Source: Glaciecola sp965660815
GTDB taxonomy: Bacteria; Pseudomonadota; Gammaproteobacteria; Enterobacterales; Alteromonadaceae
DNA length: 64,000 bases
Direction: 5' to 3'
Assembly (NCBI GenBank): GCA_965660815.1
Contig: CBFIBG010000005.1
Span: 62,001 to 126,000 of the forward strand
Shown: positions 54,369-63,324 of the stretch, in pieces
Numbering within the stretch: the first letter of the stretch is position 1
How the letters are laid out: every line of letters starts with the position of its first letter
Program-made: the position numbers and the translations under genes
The notes under the pieces: generated by a model
What the model saw: only the letters and a program-made list of their open reading frames with translations
Database searches by the model: none
Told to the model about the DNA's origin: nothing

Positions 54369-56165
54369 ATGCAACTTAAAAATATTCGAAATTTTAGTAT
54401 CATCGCTCATATTGATCATGGTAAATCTACTTTGTCAGACCGCTTGATACAAGAGTGCGGAGGACTTACTAACCGAGAAATGGCTGAGCAGGTGCTTGAC
54501 TCAATGGATATCGAGCGAGAAAGAGGCATAACCATAAAGGCGCAAAGTGTAACTTTACATTATACCGCCAAAAACGGAGAAACCTACCAGCTCAATTTTA
54601 TTGATACTCCTGGTCACGTGGATTTTAGCTATGAAGTATCGCGTTCATTGGCGGCGTGTGAAGGCGCTTTGCTTGTGGTCGATGCGGGACAGGGAGTTGA
54701 AGCTCAAACACTGGCAAACTGCTATACAGCAATTGATTTGGATATGGAAGTAGTGCCCATCTTAAATAAAATCGACCTTCCACAAGCCGAGCCGGAAAGG
54801 GTTGCTGAAGAAATTGAAGATATTGTTGGCATTGATGCAATAGACGCAGTTCGCTGTTCGGCTAAAACCGGAGTTGGTATTATCGATGTGTTGGAAGTAA
54901 TTGTGAACAAAATACCACCTCCAACTGGCAACAGTGATGCTCCACTTGAAGCGCTTATTATCGATTCATGGTTTGACAAGTATCAAGGAGTTGTATCTTT
55001 GGTTCGAATTGTAAATGGCGAGCTAAATACTAAAGACAAAATAAAAATTATGTCTACCGATACTATTCATCAAGCGGATAAAATTGGCGTATTTACTCCA
55101 AAGCAAACAGAAAAAAGTACACTAAAGACCGGTGAAGTTGGATTTATAATTGCGGGCATAAAAGAAATACATGGAGCCCCTGTTGGAGATACAATAACCT
55201 TAGCCAAAAATCCAACCGATAAAGCATTGCCTGGATTTAAAAAAATAAAACCACAGGTTTACGCCGGCTTATTTCCCGTAAGTTCAGATGATTACGAAGA
55301 TTTTAGAGATGCGCTATCAAAGTTAAGTTTAAATGATGCCTCCTTGTTTTATGAACCAGAAAGTTCAAGTGCTCTTGGTTTTGGGTTTAGAATTGGGTTT
55401 CTTGGTATGTTGCACATGGAAATTATCCAAGAACGTTTAGAGCGCGAATACGACCTTGATCTAATAACGACTGCACCAACGGTTGTTTACGAGGTTAAAA
55501 CCACTAAAGGCGAAGTGCTAAAAGTAGATAACCCGTCAAAACTCCCAGCGATAAATGACATTGAAGAAATTCGAGAACCTATAGTGACGGCCAATATCCT
55601 AGTACCGTCCGAATATCTTGGAAATGTGATCACATTGTGTGTTGATAAGCGCGGAGTGCAAACCAGCATGGTTTATCATGGTAAACAGGTTGCCATTACC
55701 TATGATCTGCCAATGGCAGAGGTTGTATTGGATTTCTTTGATAGATTAAAATCAACAAGTCGCGGATTTGCTTCGCTCGATTATAATTTTACTCGTTTCC
55801 AAGCTGCAGACATGTGCCGCCTCGATATTCTTATTAATTCAGAAAGAGTAGATGCGCTGGCCATTATTACTCATAAAGACAACGCCCCATACAGAGGTCG
55901 AGATTTAGTAGATAAGCTTAGGGAATTAATTCCACGGCAAATGTTTGATATTGCAATCCAAGCAGCAATAGGAAATCACGTAATAGCAAGAAGCACTGTA
56001 AAGCAGTTGCGCAAGAACGTAATTGCAAAATGTTATGGTGGTGACGTAAGTCGTAAGAAAAAGCTGTTGCAAAAGCAAAAAGAAGGTAAAAAGCGCATGA
56101 AACAGGTAGGAAATGTTGAATTACCGCAGGATGCATTTTTAGCCATACTCAAGGTGGATAATTAA
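54369..56165 (+). CDS. lepA: elongation factor 4 (LepA)
   Basis: Ribosomal GTPase that can back-translocate stalled ribosomes and aids biogenesis. 598 residues, family length (E. coli 599). G1 is AHIDHGKSTLSDRLI, G2/G3 is ERGITIKAQS...DTPGHVDF and G4 is NKIDLPQAEPE. The LepA-specific C-terminal domain ends KKRMKQVGNVELPQDAFLAILKV. It overlaps lepB by one base (TAATG), giving tight translational coupling. Confidence 0.98.
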   Translation: MQLKNIRNFSIIAHIDHGKSTLSDRLIQECGGLTNREMAEQVLDSMDIERERGITIKAQSVTLHYTAKNGETYQLNFIDTPGHVDFSYEVSRSLAACEGALLVVDAGQGVEAQTLANCYTAIDLDMEVVPILNKIDLPQAEPERVAEEIEDIVGIDAIDAVRCSAKTGVGIIDVLEVIVNKIPPPTGNSDAPLEALIIDSWFDKYQGVVSLVRIVNGELNTKDKIKIMSTDTIHQADKIGVFTPKQTEKSTLKTGEVGFIIAGIKEIHGAPVGDTITLAKNPTDKALPGFKKIKPQVYAGLFPVSSDDYEDFRDALSKLSLNDASLFYEPESSSALGFGFRIGFLGMLHMEIIQERLEREYDLDLITTAPTVVYEVKTTKGEVLKVDNPSKLPAINDIEEIREPIVTANILVPSEYLGNVITLCVDKRGVQTSMVYHGKQVAITYDLPMAEVVLDFFDRLKSTSRGFASLDYNFTRFQAADMCRLDILINSERVDALAIITHKDNAPYRGRDLVDKLRELIPRQMFDIAIQAAIGNHVIARSTVKQLRKNVIAKCYGGDVSRKKKLLQKQKEGKKRMKQVGNVELPQDAFLAILKVDN

Positions 56166-57022
56166 TGGCAAATTATTTTTCGATATTTCTAGTACTCATT
56201 AGCATTATTACTGGTGTCGTGTGGTTGGTATACAAGTTAAAATTTGCTCCAAAACGCACTGATGGTCAGTCAAAAGAAGAATACGAGGCTGTTTACGAGC
56301 AGTCTATGCCAGCGAGTGTCGATTTTTGTAAACAAATGTTCCCCATCTTTTTTGGCGTTATGGTGTTCCGTTCTTTCATCTATGAGCCTTTTCAAATCCC
56401 TTCTGGTTCCATGTTTCCGACTTTATTGGTTGGCGATTTTTTATTGGTAGAAAAATTTGCCTACAGCCTAAAAGATCCTGTGATGCGGAGTGAAATAGTA
56501 GACACAGGTGAAGTAAAGCGCGGTGATGTAGTTGTCTTCAAATACCCTGATGATGAACGCATGGATTATATAAAGCGTGTGGTCGGCTTGCCAGGCGAAA
56601 CTATTTATTACCGGCGTAAACAAATTTTTATTAAACCTAAATGTGTTGGTCAATCGCCTTGTCCTCCGGAAATTCCGATATCTTTGAAGTCGATTGGCCG
56701 GGGTAACGTAGAGGAACATGGCGAAAACTGGCCTATGTTTATTGAGCAGTTAGGGGAAGTAGAGCATACAATCCTTAAAAATCCTAGAAGGCTTGAGCCA
56801 ACAGGCATGTACGTGGTGCCTGAAGGGCATTACTTTGTTATGGGTGACAACAGAGATAACTCACAGGATAGCAGAGCTTGGGGATATGTGCCTGAAAATA
56901 ACATAGTTGGTAAGGCGGTATTCATTTGGATGAGTTTTGAATTCGGGCGAGACGAATCAGATTTCCTTCCAACATTTTTGCCTACTGGTATCAGGTTTCA
57001 TAGAATTGGAACTATTAATTAG
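56165..57022 (+). CDS. lepB: signal peptidase I
   Basis: Inner-membrane serine/lysine protease that removes signal peptides. 285 residues. It has an N-terminal membrane helix (about 5-22) and a second at about 55-75. The catalytic Ser is in FQIPSGSMFPTLLVGDF and the catalytic Lys is in DYIKRVVGLPGE. The conserved C-terminal GDNRDNSQDSRAWGYVPE is intact. Starts on the lepA stop codon; rnc follows after 37 bases. Confidence 0.98.
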   Translation: MANYFSIFLVLISIITGVVWLVYKLKFAPKRTDGQSKEEYEAVYEQSMPASVDFCKQMFPIFFGVMVFRSFIYEPFQIPSGSMFPTLLVGDFLLVEKFAYSLKDPVMRSEIVDTGEVKRGDVVVFKYPDDERMDYIKRVVGLPGETIYYRRKQIFIKPKCVGQSPCPPEIPISLKSIGRGNVEEHGENWPMFIEQLGEVEHTILKNPRRLEPTGMYVVPEGHYFVMGDNRDNSQDSRAWGYVPENNIVGKAVFIWMSFEFGRDESDFLPTFLPTGIRFHRIGTIN

Positions 57023-57059
57023 TTCTAAAAAATCATATGAGACCAACGAGGAGACATTT

Positions 57060-57737
57060 TTGGCTGAGTCAAACACTGTACTTCCACAGCAATTAAGCTA
57101 TACATTTAACAATATTTCTTTGTTAGAGCAGGCACTTACTCACAGAAGTGCGTCAAAACAGCACAACGAACGACTGGAGTTCTTAGGTGATGCTGTCTTA
57201 GGTATGGTTGTAGCCGAAATTTTGTTCGATAAATTTCCAAACTTGCCAGAAGGCAAATTGACAAGAATGCGTTCAAATCTCGTGAAAGGAACCACATTGG
57301 CCACTATCGCTAAAGAACTATCGATAGGCCCTTTAATCAAGTTAGGGCCAGGCGAACTTAAGAGTGGTGGCAGAAGACGCGAATCAATCCTTGCTGATGC
57401 AGTAGAGTCAATAATTGGAGCCGTATACCTTGATGGCGGGTTTGACGCGGCTCGACAGTTGATCGAGCGGCTATTTACAGCTCGGCTAAAAAGCTTAGAT
57501 CCAAATGAAGTTATTAAAGATAATAAAACCCAGTTGCAAGAGTACTTGCAGTCCAAACAGGTTTCTCTGCCAGAGTACAGTGTAGTTGAAATATCCGGCA
57601 AAGATCACGCTCAGACTTTTTTAGTAAGCTGCGAGATTAAAGAACTCAAAGTACGAGCCGTTGGAAAAGGTCGAAGCAGAAGAATAGCAGAACAAGAAGC
57701 CGCAAAATTGATATTAGAGAATTTAAAAAATGAGTAA
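57060..57737 (+). CDS. rnc: ribonuclease III
   Basis: Double-stranded-RNA endonuclease for rRNA and mRNA processing. 225 residues from the TTG at 57060, supported by AGGAG 6 nt upstream and by E. coli RNase III being 226; an earlier in-frame start lies within lepB. The signature HNERLEFLGDAVLGMVVAE and ESILADAVESIIGAVYLDGGF hold the metal-binding Glu and Asp residues. The C-terminal dsRBD is DNKTQLQEYLQSKQVSLPEY...IAEQEAAKLILENL. Overlaps era by 8 bases. Confidence 0.97.
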   Translation: MAESNTVLPQQLSYTFNNISLLEQALTHRSASKQHNERLEFLGDAVLGMVVAEILFDKFPNLPEGKLTRMRSNLVKGTTLATIAKELSIGPLIKLGPGELKSGGRRRESILADAVESIIGAVYLDGGFDAARQLIERLFTARLKSLDPNEVIKDNKTQLQEYLQSKQVSLPEYSVVEISGKDHAQTFLVSCEIKELKVRAVGKGRSRRIAEQEAAKLILENLKNE

Positions 57738-58635
57738 AAGCTATTGCTCCATGGTTGCGATAGTAGGTAGACCAAATGTTGGTAAATCGTCTATTTTAAA
57801 TAGAATTTTAGGGCAGAAAGTGAGTATCACCTCAAGGAAGCCCCAAACCACTCGCCATCGTATAATGGGCATTGACACCTTGGACAACAAACAAGCGATT
57901 TATGTCGACACTCCCGGGTTGCATATCGAAGAAAAAAGAGCAATCAATAAACTCATGAACCGAGCCGCGGCCAGCTCCCTTGCTGACGTTGAGTTAATTC
58001 TTTTCGTCGTAGAGGGTACTCGCTGGACGGAAGATGACGAGATGGTTCTGGAGAAAATCAAACAGTCCCATAAAGAGTGTTGGCTACTCGTAAACAAAAT
58101 AGACAAAGTCGAGAATAACGAAGAGCTATTGCTTACGTTAACTAAATTAAACAAACTCCATGATTTTACTCATGTAATTCCTATATCTGCCAAAAAGAAT
58201 CAGAAAATAGAAAGCTTACGACACATGATTTTGGATCAACTTCCTGAAAGTGAATTTTACTTTCCAGAAGATTACATCACCGACCGCTCGAGTCGGTTTA
58301 TGGCTGCCGAGATAATTCGCGAAAAGCTCATGCGTTTTACTGGAGATGAACTCCCTTATTCAGTAACGGTCGAAATAGAGCAATTCAGTTTGACCGAAAA
58401 GGGTGTGTACCATATTCATGGCTTGATATTAGTGGAACGTGCTAGCCAAAAGCCAATGGTGATAGGTAAAAAAGGTTCCCATTTAAAAACTATCGGCGCT
58501 GAGGCGCGTAAAGATATGGAACAGCTTTTCGATAACAAAGTTTTTTTGGAGCTTTGGGTAAAAGTGAAGTCAGGCTGGGCAGACGATGAGCGAGCGCTTC
58601 GATCATTAGGATATGAAGAGGATTATCGCTCGTAG
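57730..58635 (+). CDS. era: GTPase Era
   Basis: 16S rRNA-binding GTPase needed for 30S assembly. 301 residues (E. coli 301). G1 is GRPNVGKSSILNRI, G2 is TTRHR, G3 is DTPGL, G4 is NKID. The C-terminal KH domain has VIGKKGSHLKTIGAEARKDME. It starts inside rnc (8-base overlap), as usual. The next gene is pdxH, not recO, which is unusual for the group. Confidence 0.98.
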   Translation: MSKSYCSMVAIVGRPNVGKSSILNRILGQKVSITSRKPQTTRHRIMGIDTLDNKQAIYVDTPGLHIEEKRAINKLMNRAAASSLADVELILFVVEGTRWTEDDEMVLEKIKQSHKECWLLVNKIDKVENNEELLLTLTKLNKLHDFTHVIPISAKKNQKIESLRHMILDQLPESEFYFPEDYITDRSSRFMAAEIIREKLMRFTGDELPYSVTVEIEQFSLTEKGVYHIHGLILVERASQKPMVIGKKGSHLKTIGAEARKDMEQLFDNKVFLELWVKVKSGWADDERALRSLGYEEDYRS

Positions 58636-58665
58636 TAATTGGTGATAACGCATAAGAGGTTGAAT

Positions 58666-59307
58666 GTGAAAGAACTGCATGAGTTCAGAAAAGAGTATAC
58701 ACTTGGGAAATTGGACAAAGATGCTCTCACAGAAAATCCTTTGGATTTATTCAAAATATGGTTAGACGCTGCGATTCAATCAGAATTACCAGATCCTAAT
58801 GCTATGACAGTCGCCACTGTTGATAAAGATGGTCGACCAAGCCAGCGCATAGTTTTATTAAAAGAACTCACCGATGAGGGCTTCGTTTTTTATACAAACT
58901 TGGGAAGTAACAAGGCAAAAGACCTGAAACAAAACCAAAATATAAGCCTTCATTTCCCATGGTATTTTTTAGAGCGCCAAGTAAGTGTAATTGGTAGAGC
59001 CGAATTACTGTCTCGTGCTCAGGTGTTAAAGTATTTTTTATCACGCCCAAAAGACAGCCAGTTAGGGGCTTGGGCATCAAAGCAATCCCAAGTAATTTCC
59101 ACCAAAGAGTTGCTATTAACTCAATTTGCTCAAGTGAAAGAAAAGTTTAAGAAAGGCGACATTCCTCTGCCTGATTTTTGGGGCGGGTACTTAATAAGAC
59201 CGACTAGAATTGAGTTCTGGCAAGGTGGAGAACACAGGTTACATGACAGGTTTGAGTATTTGAAAAAATCCGACAATACTTGGGATATTCAAAGATTGAT
59301 GCCGTGA
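58666..59307 (+). CDS. pdxH: pyridoxamine 5'-phosphate oxidase
   Basis: FMN enzyme converting PNP and PMP to pyridoxal 5'-phosphate. 213 residues from the GTG at 58666, which has AAGAGG 6 nt upstream and lines up with the E. coli N-terminus (218 residues); the TTG at 58639 adds nine non-conserved residues. Motifs: FRKEYTLGKL, RIVLLKELTDEGFVFYTNLGS, GAWASKQSQVIS, and the C-terminal PLPDFWGGYLIRPTRIEFWQ and RLHDRFEY. Lies 30 bases after era and may share its transcript. Confidence 0.96.
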   Translation: MKELHEFRKEYTLGKLDKDALTENPLDLFKIWLDAAIQSELPDPNAMTVATVDKDGRPSQRIVLLKELTDEGFVFYTNLGSNKAKDLKQNQNISLHFPWYFLERQVSVIGRAELLSRAQVLKYFLSRPKDSQLGAWASKQSQVISTKELLLTQFAQVKEKFKKGDIPLPDFWGGYLIRPTRIEFWQGGEHRLHDRFEYLKKSDNTWDIQRLMP

Positions 59308-59368
59308 GTCGCAACATTATTATTTAGACGCAACACCGTACAGTTATCTTACTTGCGAGGTGCCCATA

Positions 59369-60148
59369 ATGATAGACAGCCATTGTCATATTGATTTAGA
59401 CGCGTTTGAGCATGATAGGCATCAATTGTTGAATCAATGCAGAGAAATTGGTGTGTCTCGGTTACTTGTTTTGGGGTTAACCACACAACAGTTTCCAACC
59501 TTATTATCACTATCTGAGCAATATCCAATGCTGGATATTGCACTAGGTTGTCATCCTTATTTTTTGAAAGAAACGCAGCAGTCTCTCACACAAGTGGAAA
59601 GTGAACTCAATGACTTAGCATCTAAACATCACAAAAGTTTCGTTGCCATTGGAGAATGCGGCTTAGACAAGAAGATTGACATCGACATCGATTACCAATC
59701 TTCTGTGCTGTCGATACAAATTGAGCTGGCGAAGCACTTAAAAAAACCTCTTATTCTCCATCATCGACATTCGCATAATGAGTTAATTAAGATGCTCAAA
59801 GATAGTCAGTTTGCCTTCGGTGGAATATTACATGCTTTTAGTGGTAGCGAACAAATCGCAAATACGTATATTGAATTAGGGTTTAAATTGGGAGTAGGGG
59901 GAACGATCACCTACCCGCGAGCAATAAAAACCAGAAGTGCAATAAAGAATATTGATTTGAAACACTTAGTACTTGAAACAGATTCGCCTGATATGCCCTT
60001 AAATGGGTTCCAAGGAGAGCGAAATACGCCGCTACAATTACCAAGAGTGGCAGAGTCACTATCCTCACTTAAAGGTTGTCCGGTCACAGATATTATGGAG
60101 CAAACATCTATTAACTATCTAAGCGTTCTGAACTTATTAGAGCCATAA
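59369..60148 (+). CDS. TatD-family metal-dependent hydrolase (YjjV-like)
   Basis: 259 residues from ATG 59369, with GAGG 8 nt upstream (GTG at 59360 is too close). TatD/YjjV signature: MIDSHCHIDLDAF with the first metal-binding His pair, GIGECGLDK-type segment AIGECGLDKKI, LILHHRHSH, ILHAFSGS, and LETDSPDMPLNG with the final metal-binding Asp. The family are 3'-5' exonucleases or deoxyribonucleases. The C-terminal layout resembles YjjV rather than TatD. Downstream of pdxH on the same strand. Confidence 0.9.
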   Translation: MIDSHCHIDLDAFEHDRHQLLNQCREIGVSRLLVLGLTTQQFPTLLSLSEQYPMLDIALGCHPYFLKETQQSLTQVESELNDLASKHHKSFVAIGECGLDKKIDIDIDYQSSVLSIQIELAKHLKKPLILHHRHSHNELIKMLKDSQFAFGGILHAFSGSEQIANTYIELGFKLGVGGTITYPRAIKTRSAIKNIDLKHLVLETDSPDMPLNGFQGERNTPLQLPRVAESLSSLKGCPVTDIMEQTSINYLSVLNLLEP

Positions 60149-60193
60149 ATGTGATTGATAACACTCATACTCTGCTGGGTATTAAACTATTGA

Positions 60194-60787
60194 CTATATG
60201 ACGTCAGCCTCATCGAATTTATATGTGTTTCTTATTTTGTAAAAAAATCGAGTCGCCAACACAGCAATAATAACGCTTAATAACACTACCAGTAATGTCT
60301 GGGTTAATTGATTTTCATTGAAATTGCGATGATGCTGGGTAATTTCTTGCTGATCAAGCACTAACTTAATGTATCCAATAGTTTCTGAATTAAACACTAT
60401 ATCTTCTACAAACACTAAGGGTTGAGGTCCTTGCTTTGTCATCATATCTATGACTGTAGGGCGCTCTTCTTGCTGAGCATATCTAATGCCATTTTCGTTA
60501 AATAAAACGGCATCGGTTACAAACATACCTTTATTGATAACGTCCACGTAATGACCTAATAACTCTTGATCTTCTCTGGCTAATGGCGCTGCAACTAATT
60601 TAGCTGCTTGAATTGTTAAACTTCTTCCAAGTTGCTCTGACTCTACTTCATACCATTGCTGTGCGTTATGTGTATGCATAAAAAATAAGTTGACGCCCAC
60701 TACAATGCACAAAATAAACAGTACCAAGTTAGATATGCGTTTAAATATTGAGGAATCACTTGAATCTGTCATGGATAAAGTACTCAT
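60194..60787 (-). CDS. smp: Smp/YtjB family membrane protein
   Basis: 197 residues from ATG 60787 (a GTG at 60823 has no SD). It has an N-terminal membrane helix (ISNLVLFILCIVVGVNLFF), a periplasmic sensor-like domain (ESEQLGRSLTIQAAKLVAAPLAREDQELLGHYVD; AVLFNENGIRYAQQEER; IGYIKLVLDQQEI), then a second helix (TLLVVLLSVIIAVLATRFFY) and a short tail. This matches E. coli Smp/YtjB, found divergent from serB. Its function is unknown. Here cheV separates it from serB. Confidence 0.85.
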   Translation of the reverse strand: MSTLSMTDSSDSSIFKRISNLVLFILCIVVGVNLFFMHTHNAQQWYEVESEQLGRSLTIQAAKLVAAPLAREDQELLGHYVDVINKGMFVTDAVLFNENGIRYAQQEERPTVIDMMTKQGPQPLVFVEDIVFNSETIGYIKLVLDQQEITQHHRNFNENQLTQTLLVVLLSVIIAVLATRFFYKIRNTYKFDEADVI

Positions 60788-60971
60788 TGTTGTTTTTTGC
60801 CGAATCCACTCAAATTGGTGCACATATTTTGTGTTTTTATAACCTTAGCACATAGAGATTGGTTTCCACTAATTCACAACTCATTTTATTATTTCCAACG
60901 AATAAATAAGTATTTATTATTCTAGTTTTGTTGCCGATAGATATGTATTAACACGCCATACAGGACGTAAT

Positions 60972-61925
60972 ATGTCACAACTATTGTCTTCTATAGACCA
61001 ACGCACACAACTTGTTGGTGAAAACCGTCTTGAACTGCTGATGTTTAAACTTGGCACTAGACACACTTTTGCTTTAAATGTCTTTAAAGTAAGAGAAGTA
61101 ATTACAGTTCCAAAATTGAATCAAATGCCAGGGTCACATCACTACATTAAGGGCGTGACAAATTATAGGGGAACATCTATTCCTATTATTGACTTAAGAG
61201 CCTCGATACAGATGGATCGACTTGGCTTAGATTATCATCCAGAAAACGTCATTATCACTGAGTACAACCGCAGCGTTCAAGGTTTTTTGATAGGTCAGAT
61301 TATGAATATCGTGAATACATCATGGAGCGATATACAGCCCCCACCCAAAACCACTGGAAAAAATCATTACTTGACCGCAATTACAAGAGTCGAGCATGAA
61401 GATGAGAATCAACTTGTTGAAATTATTGATGTTGAGAAAGTACTCTCTGAGATAATTCACTACGATACGAGCTTTTCTGAAGACTTATTAGACAACGAAA
61501 TAAAAGAACATTTAGCGGGCAAAAAGATATTGGTGGTGGATGATTCTTCAACGGCGCGAGCTCAAATTTCGGATACACTACACAATCTCGATATAGAGAT
61601 AATCGAACGGGAAAACGGATTAGAAGCGTTAAATACTTTAAAGTCATGGGCAGACGAAGGGCGAGATGTCTGTGAAGAAATACTGATGATGTTCACAGAT
61701 GCTGAAATGCCTGAAATGGATGGATATCGGCTAACAGCTGAAGTTCGAGCGGATAGCAGAATGAAAGATTTATTCATCGCGCTTAATACCTCATTAAGTG
61801 GCAGCTTCAATGATGCAATGGTTAAAAAAGTGGGTTGCAATCGATTTATATCTAAATTTCAGCCAGATTTATTAGTCGAGGTGCTGCAAGATAGAATGAA
61901 AGAACGCTTGCAAGACGAAAAGTAA
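60972..61925 (+). CDS. cheV: chemotaxis coupling protein CheV
   Basis: 317 residues combining an N-terminal CheW-like coupling domain (about 15-165; FALNVFKVREVITVPKLNQMPG; GVTNYRGTSIPIIDLR) and a C-terminal receiver domain (about 178-310; KILVVDDSSTARAQI with the acidic pair, phospho-acceptor Asp243 in MMFTDAEMPEMDGY, and Lys in FISKFQP). CheV links chemoreceptors to CheA and can adapt by phosphorylation. No other chemotaxis gene is nearby. ATG at 60972. Confidence 0.95.
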   Translation: MSQLLSSIDQRTQLVGENRLELLMFKLGTRHTFALNVFKVREVITVPKLNQMPGSHHYIKGVTNYRGTSIPIIDLRASIQMDRLGLDYHPENVIITEYNRSVQGFLIGQIMNIVNTSWSDIQPPPKTTGKNHYLTAITRVEHEDENQLVEIIDVEKVLSEIIHYDTSFSEDLLDNEIKEHLAGKKILVVDDSSTARAQISDTLHNLDIEIIERENGLEALNTLKSWADEGRDVCEEILMMFTDAEMPEMDGYRLTAEVRADSRMKDLFIALNTSLSGSFNDAMVKKVGCNRFISKFQPDLLVEVLQDRMKERLQDEK

Positions 61926-62008
61926 ATGTTCTAAAGATCGCTGCAAAGTTCATTTTCAACTGACTAAAACGCCATTATTTGATAGTCTCTAGTTAACTTA
62001 AATTTATC

Positions 62009-63082
62009 GTGAAAAGCGCGTTGTCTTCTATAACTATATCTCCCGAAAATCTTTATCCAGTTACTTTTTTGAACAATCTTCTGGGTGCCGAAAACCAAGC
62101 ATTGATTCTGCAAGCTGGCAGTAAACTAGCTCATATCAACAAAGACTCCGAACAATATGATTCTCTATTAAGAAACGCTAACTCTTATGAAAGTTTGGTT
62201 TTCTCTGGTCAAGCCATAAATTTGTACACTTTGGAAAAAATATACAGAAAATATTTTGAAAAGGCTTCCTGTTCACTGCTTATTTCGAAACACCCTTTGC
62301 ACTTAGCATTTTCAAGTCAAGTATTTGCGATAACAATATTGTACGATTCACAACAGAAACTGGATATTTCAAAGACCAGTCTAGACATAGCAAAACACTT
62401 TTTTATTGATTGCATTAAAGTATCAAAGGTAAAAGTAAGCCAACCAGGGGTCTTGGTAATGGATATGGACTCGACCATAATTGATATGGAGTGTATTGAT
62501 GAAATTGCAGCCTTAAATAATTTAGGTGACAAAGTATCCGAGATTACGGAAATGGCGATGCAAGGAAAGTTAGATTTTAATCAAAGCCTCATTTCCAGAG
62601 TAGGCTGCTTGCGAGGTATTGAAATAAGTCAATTAGAGGCGTTAAGGAGCAGGTTGCCTATCAATCCAGGGTTTTCCAGTACCATTCAATATTTGCAACA
62701 GAGAAATTGGATTACCTGTATTGCATCTGGCGGATTTACTTATTTTGCAAACTATCTGAAGGACACATTTAATCTTACTCATGCAACCAGCAATACTTTA
62801 TCAATTGATAATCAAAAGTTAACAGGAGAGGTAGAGGGCAAGATTGTTAATGGTGAAGTTAAAAAAGAGGTGTTGCTTAGTTGTTTATCGGAACATGGAA
62901 TTCCTCCAGAGCAAAGTATTGCGATAGGTGACGGCGCAAATGATTTAGTTATGATGGAGGCCGCTGAGCTTGGTGTGGCATACAAAGCCAAGCAAAAAGT
63001 CCAACTCGCCGCAGACGCAAACATTCTTTATTGTGGATTTGAAGGGCTACTTTATGCTTTGGAATTTGACGAAGCTCGATAG
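62009..63082 (+). CDS. serB: phosphoserine phosphatase
   Basis: HAD-superfamily enzyme for the last step of serine synthesis. 357 residues from the GTG at 62009. An N-terminal ACT-like regulatory region (about 1-140) is followed by the HAD core: motif I VMDMDSTIIDMECIDEIA (nucleophile Asp), motif II IASGGFTYF, Lys in GEVKKEVLL, and motif IV AIGDGANDLVMMEAAELGVAYKAK. C-terminal FEGLLYAL is typical. It lies 83 bases after cheV. Confidence 0.96.
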   Translation: MKSALSSITISPENLYPVTFLNNLLGAENQALILQAGSKLAHINKDSEQYDSLLRNANSYESLVFSGQAINLYTLEKIYRKYFEKASCSLLISKHPLHLAFSSQVFAITILYDSQQKLDISKTSLDIAKHFFIDCIKVSKVKVSQPGVLVMDMDSTIIDMECIDEIAALNNLGDKVSEITEMAMQGKLDFNQSLISRVGCLRGIEISQLEALRSRLPINPGFSSTIQYLQQRNWITCIASGGFTYFANYLKDTFNLTHATSNTLSIDNQKLTGEVEGKIVNGEVKKEVLLSCLSEHGIPPEQSIAIGDGANDLVMMEAAELGVAYKAKQKVQLAADANILYCGFEGLLYALEFDEAR

Positions 63083-63151
63083 CGATTGGAGCTTTTATAA
63101 GTAGGTTGATACGCTATCAAATTGGCCTTCTGTCTTAAAAATATATGAAAA

Positions 63152-63194
63152 GTAGCCAATAAGAATGAGCATTAATTTATCCTTAATTGGCTAC
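63152..63194. repeat. inverted repeat after serB
   Basis: GTAGCCAATAAG (63152-63163) and CTTAATTGGCTAC (63182/83-63194) are complementary with one extra base. It lies in the gap between convergent genes; without a T run, its role as a terminator is uncertain. Confidence 0.4.
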
Positions 63195-63324
63195 AAATCT
63201 ACTCTCTAGTAGCGCAATTATTTGTTTACTTAAGCTAAGAAACCCTTGAGTGTCAAATGGAAAAAGTCCAATGAGTAGATTGAAGGGCATGTTCACCAAA
63301 AGTAAAATAAGTTGTTTACACCGA

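Noticed and set aside
54212..54403. 63-codon minus-strand frame upstream of and into lepA
   Set aside because: It overlaps the lepA start region on the opposite strand and lacks an SD; the hydrophobic look comes from AT-rich DNA.
57140..57601. 153-codon minus-strand frame antisense to rnc
   Set aside because: Fully covered by rnc, whose motifs are intact; the antisense product is low-complexity serine-rich text.
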